Counted from the stretch's first letter, positions 25,410 through 32,361 are shown. The stretch: 64,000 nt of DNA from Rhodanobacter sp. A1T4 (GCF_014207185.1 NZ_JACHCP010000013.1:1-64000); one strand, 5' to 3'. The notes: generated by a model not told the origin, from the sequence alone. Translations and numbers: made by a program.

Positions 25410-25781
25410 TTAGCTCCGGCCATCTTGCGAGATACATTTGCCGCGAACTAGTAAAAACGTAAGCGCCGCAACCATACCCGTGGCGAACCCTTCGGGATGC
25501 TCCCACAAGCGTCCTTCGTCAGAAAAACTGATCAATAGCCAGCCAATGAGCGTTCCGGCGAAGAGGATTGGCAAGCGTTCCAAGAAGCTCCAACGCCTAA
25601 GAAGAAGGTAGGCCGGTAACGCAAGCAGTACGGTGCCAACAAAGGTGAAAACCAAGATGAGTCCAAGGAAACCTAAGCTCTGGCTAGGCATAACTCCAGT
25701 ACGGCGCAAGTGTTCAACAGTTACGAACCACCAATAGAGCAAGCTTGCCGTCATCAGTATTGAAGGTACGAGAGATTTCAC
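25410..25781 (-). CDS. Cassette protein, four-helix membrane protein
   Basis: 123 residues from a GTG at 25781 directly after an attC. About four hydrophobic segments, including L-G-L-I-L-V-F-T-F-V-G-T-V-L-L-A-L-P and A-G-T-L-I-G-W-L-L-I. No family recognised. It is the 3'-terminal cassette and no attC follows it, so it may be fixed in place. Confidence 0.65.
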   Translation of the reverse strand: MKSLVPSILMTASLLYWWFVTVEHLRRTGVMPSQSLGFLGLILVFTFVGTVLLALPAYLLLRRWSFLERLPILFAGTLIGWLLISFSDEGRLWEHPEGFATGMVAALTFLLVRGKCISQDGRS

Positions 25782-25789
25782 GGTGTGAA

Positions 25790-25846
25790 GCCTAACGCTG
25801 GAGTTAAACGGCGCCGAAGGCGTCCGCCTTGAACGAGTTGTTAGGC
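25790..25846 (-). other. attC site A
   Basis: Core boxes on the + strand are GCCTAAC (25790-25796) and GTTAGGC (25840-25846); 57 bp, with a palindromic interior of the usual GGAGTTAA / CCGCCTTGAA type. It belongs to the cassette gene at 25854-26090. Confidence 0.92.
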
Positions 25847-25853
25847 CAACCGA

Positions 25854-26090
25854 TCACTTGGCAGAAAGAAAATACGAGCCGATGAGAACAACTAAGCAGG
25901 CCAGCGACAACAGAGCAAAACCCACGACCCAGCGCCAGTAGCTTTCAGGATCTTCAGAGCGAAGCACGCGGCCTTGATTGGTTGGGAATACACCCGTAAC
26001 AAGCACGATTGGAACAAGCAACAGTAGCCCAAGCGCAATAGCAGCCAGCGGCCAATTGTGCTGCAAATGAAGAAGGAAGTTAGCCTGCAC
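25854..26090 (-). CDS. Cassette protein, two-helix membrane protein
   Basis: 78 residues from a GTG at 26090. Two hydrophobic helices (about 14-33 and 54-74) flank a polar loop with R-S-E-D-P-E-S-Y-W-R-W. This loop and layout recall small conserved membrane proteins of unknown function found in many cassette arrays. The gene ends 8 bp before attC A. Confidence 0.7.
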   Translation of the reverse strand: MQANFLLHLQHNWPLAAIALGLLLLVPIVLVTGVFPTNQGRVLRSEDPESYWRWVVGFALLSLACLVVLIGSYFLSAK

Positions 26091-26106
26091 AAATTTTCCG
26101 ATTGAG

Positions 26107-26166
26107 GCCTAACGCCTGAATTAAGCCGAGCCGCAAAGCGGCTTCGGCTTGAACGAACTGTTAAAC
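26107..26166 (-). other. attC site B
   Basis: GCCTAAC (26107-26113) and GTTAAAC (26160-26166); 60 bp, with an interior of GCCGAGCCGC/GCGGCTTCGGCTT rather than the majority core. The stop of the cassette gene 26161-26550 lies inside it. Confidence 0.88.
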
Positions 26167-26550
26167 GGCATCATAGCGCCGCAGTCTCCGATCTACGATG
26201 TAACCAATTGCCCCGCCTACCGCAATTGGTACAAGCGCGTAGATTGGAATAAAAATTAGCGCGATAGCAGCTTGCGCGTCTGCTCTTAGGTCTAGAGCAG
26301 TATGCGCCCAAGTAAGGAAGCCGAAGCCAAGTAGGCATGGTGCAACTAGTGAAGTTGGCCGCCGGTACATGAAGCTAATTGCAAGGATTGCACCCCATGC
26401 GATGGCATTGAAAGCCGCGAAAAATAGCCAACCACCAAGACTCTCGTCGGTGTACTGCTGAAGCCATTCGATACCATGTGGCAAGCGTGCTGCATAAGGC
26501 AGCAAGACTCCAACCAGCACCAGTATGAAACGAGCATTGCGCATAGTCAT
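26161..26550 (-). CDS. Cassette protein, four-helix membrane protein
   Basis: 129 residues (ATG 26550 or 26544). Hydrophobic segments at about 7-25, 40-60, 66-85 and 92-118, with a basic C-terminus (R-R-L-R-R-Y). No family recognised. The TAA stop is part of the attC B core box, as is common for cassette genes. Confidence 0.65.
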   Translation of the reverse strand: MTMRNARFILVLVGVLLPYAARLPHGIEWLQQYTDESLGGWLFFAAFNAIAWGAILAISFMYRRPTSLVAPCLLGFGFLTWAHTALDLRADAQAAIALIFIPIYALVPIAVGGAIGYIVDRRLRRYDAV

Positions 26551-26557
26551 ATATGCC

Positions 26558-26613
26558 GCCTAACGCTTGAATTGAGCGGAGGCGTAGCCGTCCGCTTGGA
26601 TGAAATGTTAGGC
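26558..26613 (-). other. attC site C
   Basis: GCCTAAC (26558-26564) and GTTAGGC (26607-26613), 56 bp, majority-type core. It follows the YcxB-like cassette gene. Confidence 0.9.
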
Positions 26614-27117
26614 AATGCGCCTGAAATCTGTTTTTGACTGAACCAAGCTTGTTGCAAGTTCTGGCGACGAATCAAGAAGTGCGGAATCGGGGAGCCAACG
26701 AATTGCTCTTGCCCGAAGTAGCAATATCCCGTCTGGATAACGTACGGAACGAGGATAAGCGCTCCATTCGATTTTACTCTGCACGCGAGAATTAAATGTG
26801 GTTAGGCCTTCAACGGAGATAGTAATGGTTGTATCCAGGCCAAAATCTTTAGACTTTAGAAGCCGTTTTAGAATAAGCGCCTTGGTTAGATACACAGAAC
26901 CAGCACAGACAGCCACAAGCAAGACGGCGCTAACTAGCGCGCCGGATGTCCAGGGGGCGCGAGTTATAAACGCGTAGGCTAAGACAAGCAGGGGCAACGC
27001 AGCTAGAAGCCCGAATTGAACATGAAGATGCAGCAGAAACGGCTTTTGCTGATAGTAGCGGTCAACCACCTTGCGGAAGTAGTTCGAGTCGGGCTTCAGC
27101 TTGTAAGTAATATCCAT
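26608..27117 (-). CDS. Cassette protein, YcxB-like
   Basis: 169 residues. A soluble N-terminus (Y-K-L-K-P-D-S-N-Y-F), two adjacent hydrophobic helices (about 35-80), and a C-terminal domain with I-S-V-E-G-L-T-T-F-N-S-R-V-Q-S-K-I-E-W-S-A-Y and G-I-L-L-L-R-A-R-A-I-R-W-L-P form the YcxB-like fold, which resembles bacterial PH-type membrane-associated domains. Function unknown. The stop lies in attC C. Confidence 0.75.
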   Translation of the reverse strand: MDITYKLKPDSNYFRKVVDRYYQQKPFLLHLHVQFGLLAALPLLVLAYAFITRAPWTSGALVSAVLLVAVCAGSVYLTKALILKRLLKSKDFGLDTTITISVEGLTTFNSRVQSKIEWSAYPRSVRYPDGILLLRARAIRWLPDSALLDSSPELATSLVQSKTDFRRIA

Positions 27118-27120
27118 AAG

Positions 27121-27177
27121 GCCTAACGCTGAAGTTAAGCGGCGCCGAAGCCGTCCGCCTTGAAAGAGATGTTAGGC
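27121..27177 (-). other. attC site D
   Basis: GCCTAAC (27121-27127) and GTTAGGC (27171-27177), 57 bp, majority core. It closes the two-gene cassette above it. Confidence 0.92.
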
Positions 27178-27492
27178 ACCTTTGCGGCGACGTTGTAAAA
27201 ATGCTCCTGCAAACGCGCTAACCCAGCCGAACAAGAATACATATGATGCAGCAGAAAGGACGGTGGAGCGCATCGTGGGGTCAATGGCGACGAAGTTTGC
27301 GTAGCGCAGGCCTCTAACCACTTTTGTATTGGCTGCGATCCATGCCGCCTGCTGCGCTAACGGCACACCGCTTAGATTGGCCGACGCAGCGGTAGGGATG
27401 TAGGTGTAACTGCCGAGGAAAAAGATAAGCAAAACCAGCACGACCAAGGTCGCGACGAGAGATACCGCAGCACTCGTAAAGAAAATTCGCAT
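27172..27492 (-). CDS. Cassette protein, two-helix membrane protein (second gene of a two-gene cassette)
   Basis: 106 residues; hydrophobic helices at about 5-30 and 78-98 with a soluble segment between them. A ribosome-binding site (AAAGGACT) lies within the end of the upstream gene, from which it is separated by only 4 bp. No attC lies between them, so both travel together. The stop is within attC D. No family recognised. Confidence 0.7.
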   Translation of the reverse strand: MRIFFTSAAVSLVATLVVLVLLIFFLGSYTYIPTAASANLSGVPLAQQAAWIAANTKVVRGLRYANFVAIDPTMRSTVLSAASYVFLFGWVSAFAGAFLQRRRKGA

Positions 27493-27496
27493 CGTG

Positions 27497-27895
27497 CTAA
27501 GAGTCCTTTCTGATGCCTAATGCCGAACGATTGCGACGCAGAGCAAGTCCGACACGTGCGAGCAACATTACAGCAAATGCAACCGCAGCCACTTGGACAA
27601 GCACGGGATGACTGGTTGGCAAGTTAGGTTGAAATGCGAGCCAAAGCATACCGAGCGCAAGAGCAAGCAGGGCAACAGCAAGCAACAACTCCGCGATTCG
27701 GTTGGAAAGGGGAAATGTCAGAAGTGGTGCTGCAACAAGCAGGAATCCCACACCGGCAACATAGCCAGCGATAGGGCCGGTTTTGACCGCGCCCGATGCC
27801 GCCACGAAGAGCCAAGTCACTCCGAGCAAGGCGGCTAACGCGCCCCAAAGGAAGCTGAAAATCTTTATCAAATTGCGGAGCTTCAACTTGGTCAC
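27497..27895 (-). CDS. Cassette protein, four-helix membrane protein (first gene of a two-gene cassette)
   Basis: 132 residues from a GTG at 27895 that overlaps attC E. About four hydrophobic helices (12-34, 42-60, 66-88, 98-116) and a basic tail R-R-N-R-S. No family recognised. Coupled to the 106-residue membrane protein gene downstream; the two may form a complex. Confidence 0.7.
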   Translation of the reverse strand: MTKLKLRNLIKIFSFLWGALAALLGVTWLFVAASGAVKTGPIAGYVAGVGFLLVAAPLLTFPLSNRIAELLLAVALLALALGMLWLAFQPNLPTSHPVLVQVAAVAFAVMLLARVGLALRRNRSALGIRKDS

Positions 27896-27950
27896 CTAAC
27901 GCTGGAGTTAAGCGGCGGCGTAGCCACCCGCCTTGAACGAATTGTTAGCG
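27894..27950 (-). other. attC site E
   Basis: ACCTAAC (27894-27900) and GTTAGCG (27944-27950), 57 bp, majority core. It follows the cassette gene 27962-28243. Confidence 0.88.
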
Positions 27951-27961
27951 CAGCCTTGGAG

Positions 27962-28243
27962 CTACGACAGCGCCAGCGTAGCCATGAAAGCCAAGGCCAG
28001 AACTGCTGTGATTGCCAAGGAGTGCTTGATGAAGATGTTGTACCACCGTGAGCTCTCCTGTGGCGTCAGAAGCCGTAGATATTTTGGCACGTAGTTCAGT
28101 GGCCCAAAGTTGAAAAACGCGTCGCTCCTAACTTTGCCACCAGCATCATTTACCCGCAAAAGGACGACGCAGAAGTACAGGACGTTGAACAGTACGATGT
28201 CAGCGGCCAGAGCGATCCAACTGCATGTAAGTAGTGTCGACAT
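27962..28243 (-). CDS. Cassette protein, two-helix membrane protein
   Basis: 93 residues. Helices at about 6-30 (W-I-A-L-A-A-D-I-V-L-F-N-V-L-Y-F) and 72-92; the loop has P-L-N-Y-V-P-K-Y-L-R-L-L. No family recognised. The ATG at 28243 lies 4 bp from attC F. Confidence 0.68.
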   Translation of the reverse strand: MSTLLTCSWIALAADIVLFNVLYFCVVLLRVNDAGGKVRSDAFFNFGPLNYVPKYLRLLTPQESSRWYNIFIKHSLAITAVLALAFMATLALS

Positions 28244-28246
28244 GAG

Positions 28247-28303
28247 CGCTAACGCTGGAGTTAAGCGGCGGCGAAGCCGTCCGCCTTGAACGAGTAGTTA
28301 GCC
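28247..28303 (-). other. attC site F
   Basis: CGCTAAC (28247-28253) and GTTAGCC (28297-28303), 57 bp, majority core. The stop of the next cassette gene lies inside the second box. Confidence 0.9.
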
Positions 28304-28675
28304 CGCATGGTGCGATACACGTCGGGCTCGGCGCAACAACAAAAGAGACGCGAGTGCCAACAAAAGAGCAGCTGGAATTAAGCAGACTGGCCAAGGAGCA
28401 CCAAGACCTAGCTGCATTAAGAATGCAACACAGACCGCGGCGCCACCACTAGATAACTTGCCCCAGTACTCAGCTGTTTCCCAATCCGGCTTCGCCATTC
28501 CGTCCGGATTGCTAAAGCCACCAACAAAGTCATCGTCACTCGTGATGGCTGTACCAATGAGGGGCCAGCCGATGAAAGCGATGAGTGCTGATAAGCCCAG
28601 AGGTACACCGACGAACAAGTGCAGCAATGCTGTTATTGCTGTGGCTGCCAAGGGATAGAGAAACCATTGTTTCAT
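28298..28675 (-). CDS. Cassette protein, membrane protein
   Basis: 125 residues. Hydrophobic helices at about 5-25, 28-45, 76-92 and 96-114; a polar stretch between (T-S-D-D-D-F-V-G-G-F-S-N-P-D-G) and a basic tail R-R-A-R-R. No family recognised. The TAA stop is inside attC F. Confidence 0.68.
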   Translation of the reverse strand: MKQWFLYPLAATAITALLHLFVGVPLGLSALIAFIGWPLIGTAITSDDDFVGGFSNPDGMAKPDWETAEYWGKLSSGGAAVCVAFLMQLGLGAPWPVCLIPAALLLALASLLLLRRARRVSHHAG

Positions 28676-28678
28676 GCT

Positions 28679-28726
28679 CGCTAACGCAAGAGTTAAGCGG
28701 CGTCCGCCTTGAATGAGTTGTTAGGC
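28679..28726 (-). other. attC site G (short, 48 bp)
   Basis: CGCTAAC (28679-28685) and GTTAGGC (28720-28726). It lacks about 9 bp of the central loop present in the 57-bp sites. The C-terminal codons of the gene 28693-29145 run into it. Confidence 0.85.
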
Positions 28727-29145
28727 AAGCTTGGCTTAGCTACGAGCGACAACAACCAAGTAGCAACAGGTAGAGCAAATAGCGCAGGCAGCCAGCCAAG
28801 AGCGAACTGGCCAAAAAAGTGACCCAAATACATATTGCCGATCAACATACGATTGAGCCAGACAAACGGTGGAAGCACCGCCCATAGCAAATACAAGGAG
28901 ATTCTTGCTGGACGCAGCTTCACGAGTACGAATGCTGCAGGAAGGGAAAGAACCACGTTGATGAAAAGATCAATTGGCAACAAGGTGGCGTGCAATGCAG
29001 TGCTACGCAGTCCCAGGTCGATAAGCCAACCGAGCAAAGGGCTGTGTACGTTTAGATAAGCCCAACACATAGGCAGAAAGTACGTCTGCACAAGCCCCAG
29101 TAGAAACGCCATTGCTGCTGATACCGAAATTGTTTGCAGCTTCAT
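28693..29145 (-). CDS. Cassette protein, polytopic membrane protein with attC-encoded tail
   Basis: 150 residues with four to five hydrophobic segments (for example A-M-A-F-L-L-G-L-V-Q-T-Y-F-L and F-A-L-G-W-L-P-A-L-F-A-L-P-V). The last nine residues (N-N-S-F-K-A-D-A-A) are encoded by attC G. The gene has no stop before the attC, so the tail is supplied by the recombination site. No family recognised. Confidence 0.68.
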   Translation of the reverse strand: MKLQTISVSAAMAFLLGLVQTYFLPMCWAYLNVHSPLLGWLIDLGLRSTALHATLLPIDLFINVVLSLPAAFVLVKLRPARISLYLLWAVLPPFVWLNRMLIGNMYLGHFFGQFALGWLPALFALPVATWLLSLVAKPSLPNNSFKADAA

Positions 29146-29163
29146 GCCTGAGTCTCCTTGTGT

Positions 29164-29249
29164 GCCTAACGCTTAAGCTGAGAGGCCGCTGCCGCGAAGA
29201 ATTGGATTTACTGCAGCCTATCTGCAGCGGCTTGAATGAATTGTTAGGC
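29164..29249 (-). other. attC site H (long, 86 bp)
   Basis: GCCTAAC (29164-29170) and GTTAGGC (29243-29249) enclose a longer palindrome based on GGCCGCTGCCGC and CTGCAGCCT/CTGCAGCGG. It is a different attC subtype from the 57-bp majority and follows the HIT-family cassette gene. Confidence 0.85.
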
Positions 29250-29293
29250 CTGCATGGTGCGTCCAGGTAGCCCGACCCACAAGCCAAGTGCAT

Positions 29294-29740
29294 CTATCGC
29301 AAAGCAGCCCGGAGAGTGGCTGCCAATTCAATGCGCTCCTCGGGGGTGTAGAGCACTTTCTGCCCCGCATACAGTCCGTCATCTGAATAGCGAGGAAATA
29401 CATGAAGATGGTAGTGCCACACATCTTGATTGCCGACTGGCCCGTTGTGTTGGCGAGTGGAGATTCCTTCACAACCGAAGGCATTTTGCATAGCGTGCGC
29501 TAGGCGACGCGTGGCACGAAAGAAGTCGTTGCCAAGGTGGTCCGGGATATCCAACACGTTCTCATAGTGGCCCCGAGGTGCCACCAAGCAGTTGCCTTTT
29601 ATTCCGGCGTAGTGGTGAGTCGGAACCAAAGCGAACACATTGGCATCCACCAAGATAACGGCTGATTCTGGAGCAGGCGATGGAAGCGTCTCAGCAATAC
29701 CGCAGAACGGACACTTGTATCCGGGTGGAGCATTCTTCAT
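29294..29740 (-). CDS. Cassette protein, HIT-family hydrolase
   Basis: 148 residues. The histidine triad is H-Y-H-L-H at 109-113 within D-V-W-H-Y-H-L-H-V-F-P-R. An N-terminal C-P-F-C (10-13) suggests a zinc site, as in some HIT proteins. HIT proteins hydrolyse nucleotide phosphoramidates or dinucleoside polyphosphates; the exact substrate cannot be read from the sequence. The ATG lies next to attC I; attC H follows about 45 bp after the stop. Confidence 0.88.
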   Translation of the reverse strand: MKNAPPGYKCPFCGIAETLPSPAPESAVILVDANVFALVPTHHYAGIKGNCLVAPRGHYENVLDIPDHLGNDFFRATRRLAHAMQNAFGCEGISTRQHNGPVGNQDVWHYHLHVFPRYSDDGLYAGQKVLYTPEERIELAATLRAALR

Positions 29741-29743
29741 AAG

Positions 29744-29801
29744 GGCTAACGCTGGAATTAAGCGGCGCCGGAAGCATCCGCCTTGAATGAATTGTACAGG
29801 C
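29744..29801 (-). other. attC site I (one box degenerate)
   Basis: GGCTAAC (29744-29750) is intact, but the partner box reads GTACAGGC (29794-29801) instead of GTTAGGC. The interior is majority type. The site is probably impaired, and it borders a frameshifted cassette gene. Confidence 0.75.
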
Positions 29802-29826
29802 GGAGCGGCACGAGTCGGTCAGCAAC

Positions 29827-30119
29827 CTAGACATCTTCATGCCACTCCAGTTTTGGCTCGGCGTACACATTTACTTGGTATTTGAGTAGAAGAGTATTGA
29901 TGACTTTCTGGACGTTCTGTCCAGCCCTGTCTGATTTAACTTGGTGCTTCATTAATGAGAACGTGTCGATTGCTACTTTCTGTTCGCCATCAAAAATCCA
30001 AAACCAAGAGTCGCCCTGGACGCCCGATTCGAGACGCGAAAATGACCGTGCAGAAACTCCTTCAATTCTTCATGGAAGCCCCAGTGATCCTCCAAATATT
30101 CCATTTCGGCAAAGATCAT
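29827..30119 (-). pseudogene. Frameshifted integron cassette gene
   Basis: From the ATG at 30119 one frame reads M-I-F-A-E-M-E-Y-L-E-D-H-W-G-F-H-E. After about 30070 the coding pattern continues in another frame: I-E-G-V-S-A-R-S-F-S-R-L-E-S-G, D-S-W-F-W-I-F-D-G-E-Q-K-V, then a tail ending L-E-W-H-E-D-V and TAG at 29829-29827. Joined, they make a coherent protein of about 97 residues, so a single-base indel is likely. No family recognised. Confidence 0.65.
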
Positions 30120-30149
30120 TGAAACCTCGACATGCGCAGGAATTGAACA

Positions 30150-30199
30150 GCCTAACGCTTGAGCTAAGCGGCCGCTGCCGCGATGTATGGCATGTTACC
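30150..30199 (-). other. attC site J (divergent)
   Basis: GCCTAAC (30150-30156) is intact; the partner is probably GTTACCG (30193-30199). The interior shares GCGGCCGCTGCCGCG with site H, so it belongs to that subtype, shortened. It follows the VOC cassette gene. Confidence 0.65.
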
Positions 30200-30228
30200 G
30201 CAGCCACTCCGTAGCAACCTCTGAGTTT

Positions 30229-30705
30229 TCAACGCTTACGTTCCGTGGGATTCTCTCGTGAAGTCTGCTGCCCGAGCTGTTGGGCGAGCCCGATGAGAAT
30301 TCCTTCGGGACCCCGGATGTAGCAGAGCCGGTAGATATCTTCGTAATTGACGACTTCATCGACCACCGTCGCACCGAGCTTGCTAAGCCTGGCGAGGGTG
30401 TCGTCGATGTTCTCGACAGCGAACATGACGCGCAGGTATCCCAACGAGTTCACGGGGGCTGTGCGGTGATCAGATGCGATGGCGGGAGCGTCGAAGCGCG
30501 AGAGCTCGATGCGGCTGTGGCCGTCGGGGGTGCGCATCATGGCGATCTCAACGCGCTGGCCGCGCACTCCGGTGACACGGCCTGCCCATTCGCTTTCGAT
30601 GGGCATGCGGCCTTCGAGGGTAAGGCCGAGTTCGGTGAAGAACTCAACGGCAACATCGATGTCTTCCACCACGATGCCGACGTTGTCCATACGCTTCACT
30701 GTCAT
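30229..30705 (-). CDS. Cassette protein, VOC-fold (glyoxalase/bleomycin-resistance) protein
   Basis: 158 residues from the ATG at 30705 (GAGGAGAC upstream); an upstream extension of the frame is only attC sequence. Two beta-alpha-beta-beta-beta modules: N-V-G-I-V-V-E-D-I-D-V-A-V-E-F-F, then V-M-F-A-V-E-N-I-D-D-T-L-A-R-L, with R-G-P-E-G-I-L-I-G-L-A near the end carrying the usual metal-ligand glutamate. VOC proteins include dioxygenases, glyoxalases and drug-binding proteins; the role here is not known. Confidence 0.85.
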   Translation of the reverse strand: MTVKRMDNVGIVVEDIDVAVEFFTELGLTLEGRMPIESEWAGRVTGVRGQRVEIAMMRTPDGHSRIELSRFDAPAIASDHRTAPVNSLGYLRVMFAVENIDDTLARLSKLGATVVDEVVNYEDIYRLCYIRGPEGILIGLAQQLGQQTSRENPTERKR

Positions 30706-30719
30706 GATGTCTCCTCGGC

Positions 30720-30776
30720 GTCTAACGCTGGAGTTAAGCGCCGGCGTAGCCGTTCGCCTTGAACGAAATGTTAGGT
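30720..30776 (-). other. attC site K
   Basis: GTCTAAC (30720-30726) and GTTAGGT (30770-30776), 57 bp, majority core. It follows the secreted cassette protein gene. Confidence 0.9.
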
Positions 30777-31150
30777 TACTTAGTGTTGATGGCAGCAACT
30801 ACTGCTCGACCTTTAACAGATGCGCGATACTGGACGACTGAAACACCCAGCATCTTTGCATCGCCGTCTGGCAGCGTATGCGACTCGTGGATTTCCACGA
30901 ATCCTTTGACCTCAAGATCTTTGAGCAAAGACCAAGAACCGTCCTGCTCTAAAGTCTCCTTTCGAGCAAATACATGCGGGTCGGCTTGTAGTAATAGGGA
31001 TATTTCACGAAGGGTTATGCCAAGAGTCGCCTGTGATTGCGATTCCTGCGCTTGCGCATGTGCAGCAAGTTGCAGGTTTGCATCGCGCTCGGCGCTCCAT
31101 ACATCTTGGGAGAGCGAAAGCGCTGCGAGAATGACTAAGAAAGCACGCAT
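30776..31150 (-). CDS. Cassette protein, small exported protein
   Basis: 124 residues with a signal peptide (M-R-A-F-L-V-I-L-A-A-L-S-L-S, cleavage near W-S-A). A glutamine-rich helix follows, then a mixed region with W-S-L-L-K-D-L-E-V-K-G-F-V-E-I-H. No family recognised. The stop codon touches attC K. Confidence 0.65.
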   Translation of the reverse strand: MRAFLVILAALSLSQDVWSAERDANLQLAAHAQAQESQSQATLGITLREISLLLQADPHVFARKETLEQDGSWSLLKDLEVKGFVEIHESHTLPDGDAKMLGVSVVQYRASVKGRAVVAAINTK

Positions 31151-31157
31151 ATGGAAG

Positions 31158-31214
31158 ACCTAACGCTAATTAGCCGAGCCGCGAATCGGCTTCGGTTCGA
31201 ATGAATTCTTAGCG
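31158..31214 (-). other. attC site L (one box degenerate)
   Basis: ACCTAAC (31158-31164) is intact; the partner box reads CTTAGCG (31208-31214) where GTTAGCG is expected. Interior GCCGAGCCGCGAATCGGC, as in site B. The 3' end of the gene 31166-31741 runs through it. Confidence 0.75.
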
Positions 31215-31741
31215 CTCAATCGGACAACGGCCGCGGAGCGCTCTTGAATGGAGCGGAAGTAGCCAAAGTAGCGCATGGCGTATTTGCTGCCATGTGGAGG
31301 GTTGGCTTGGATACGTGGCCAGAACTCGTCGAACCCCACTTTTCGCAGGAGCTTCGCATACTCCCTGAACTCGCGAGGTGTGTCACCAGCTAGGAGCATG
31401 TCGGTAATTCGGCGCTGAATACGCACAATAAGCGCACGGGATAACTGAGTTTGTCGCAATGCTCGCGCAGTGGTGCTCTTAAGCCTCCGGCCAAAAGGAA
31501 ACCTGCAGTCCTCCTCGATGAATTCGACGCCAATGGCTGAGCAAGCGGGGTCGCCTGCCTTAATACCATCGATCACAGCATCCATGATCGGATACGTCCA
31601 CTGGACTTCGCCCTGTATATGAACCTTTGGAGAGAGTGTCTGCGGATCAGTTACTCCGAAACGAGCAGCATATTCGGCATGCCGCGCCTTGACAGCGGCG
31701 ACAGTCCATTTTCCCGTTCCGTTGTAGTCCCGATGGATCAT
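31166..31741 (-). CDS. Cassette protein, hypothetical soluble protein
   Basis: 191 residues; no membrane segment or signal peptide. Y-P-I-M-D-A-V-I-D-G-I-K-A-G-D and a basic helical part (R-A-L-R-Q-T-Q-L-S-R-A-L-I-V-R) are notable. The last 13 or so residues (starting N-S-F-E) are encoded by attC L. No family recognised. It is the cassette nearest the attI side of the array. Confidence 0.65.
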   Translation of the reverse strand: MIHRDYNGTGKWTVAAVKARHAEYAARFGVTDPQTLSPKVHIQGEVQWTYPIMDAVIDGIKAGDPACSAIGVEFIEEDCRFPFGRRLKSTTARALRQTQLSRALIVRIQRRITDMLLAGDTPREFREYAKLLRKVGFDEFWPRIQANPPHGSKYAMRYFGYFRSIQERSAAVVRLSAKNSFEPKPIRGSAN

Positions 31742-31749
31742 GATGTGAA

Positions 31750-31805
31750 CGCTAACGTAGAGTTAAACGGCGGCGTCGCCGTCCGCCTGGGACGAATAGT
31801 GGGGC
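31750..31805 (-). other. attC site M (degenerate, array end)
   Basis: CGCTAAC (31750-31756) is intact; the partner reads GTGGGGC (31799-31805) instead of GTTAGGC. The interior is majority type. This is the attI-side limit of the recognisable array. Confidence 0.7.
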
Positions 31806-31870
31806 AGCAACTGCGAATGCCTGAATCAGGGTAACTGAGGATAGTGTGGAATGGCCTGACTAAGGCAAAC

Positions 31871-32080
31871 CTACGGTTGCGCACTGGCCGTCCAAATGTC
31901 CAGCGTCGGCTGAAACGCCGAAGCGTCATCTAGCGTTGGAAAGCGAACGGACATGAATCCTGGGTTGGCATCGCCGCGCGTAAACAATGGCGAGCCACAT
32001 TGCGGGCAGAAGCCGCGAGTCGCGAGAGCGCCACTGCCCGAGCGTACCGAATACGCTTCAGACGTGCCCGTGATCTCCAT
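31871..32080 (-). pseudogene. GFA-family protein, C-terminal fragment
   Basis: The frame reads R-G-F-C-P-Q-C-G-S-P-L-F-T-R-G and ends D-I-W-T-A-S-A-Q-P, the C-terminal half of glutathione-dependent formaldehyde-activating (GFA-like) zinc proteins. The N-terminal CxxC half is not readable upstream in any one frame (32081-32165), so the gene is truncated or frameshifted. Confidence 0.65.
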
Positions 32081-32238
32081 GTCCGCGTTATTCCCATTTC
32101 GCCAGCAAGTGGCTCTGGCCGCAGGCAGTACTCGTGGTCGTCAATCCAAGCTCTTTCTGTCGTGATCGATTGCGTCTCTGCGCCCTGTTCCCTTCCTTAC
32201 GGTGGTCTCGGCATCTTCTCGTAGTCATTTTCATTGCA

Positions 32239-32270
32239 TAAAAAAGGCGGCTCGCACGTAGCGAGCCGCC
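32239..32270 (-). terminator. Intrinsic terminator of the hsp20 gene
   Basis: GGCGGCTCGC (32246-32255) and GCGAGCCGCC (32261-32270) form a 10-bp stem with a 5-base loop. On the - strand it is followed by a T-run (the A-run at 32239-32245). A run of ten C bases follows on the other side. Confidence 0.85.
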
Positions 32271-32361
32271 CGTTCCCCCCCCCCAAGATCATCGGGGTAG
32301 TCGTGTTGCTATCGCAGCAGCCACCACGGCTAAGCCCGATCGATCCCGCGGAGTGGCGATC

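Larger units (their letters stand above)
25410..31805 (-). mobile_element. Integron cassette array without integrase (CALIN)
   Basis: Thirteen attC sites, read on the - strand, alternate with same-strand genes. No tyrosine recombinase of IntI type is found anywhere in the window. The 5' (attI-side) end would lie near 31.8 kb, where only a GFA fragment and hsp20 follow. The array is visibly more AT-rich than the surrounding chromosome. Most products are small membrane proteins. Confidence 0.88.

Noticed and set aside
30229..30798. A longer VOC protein starting at 30798
   Set aside because: The extra 31 residues are read from attC K, which has no coding signal; the ATG at 30705 has a strong ribosome-binding site.
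32275..32284. Run of ten C bases after the hsp20 terminator
   Set aside because: Noted as a homopolymer only; it lies outside any gene and may have an uncertain length.
25410..32361. An integron integrase next to the cassette array
   Set aside because: No frame with tyrosine-recombinase motifs or the IntI-specific insertion was found at either end of the array or elsewhere in the window.
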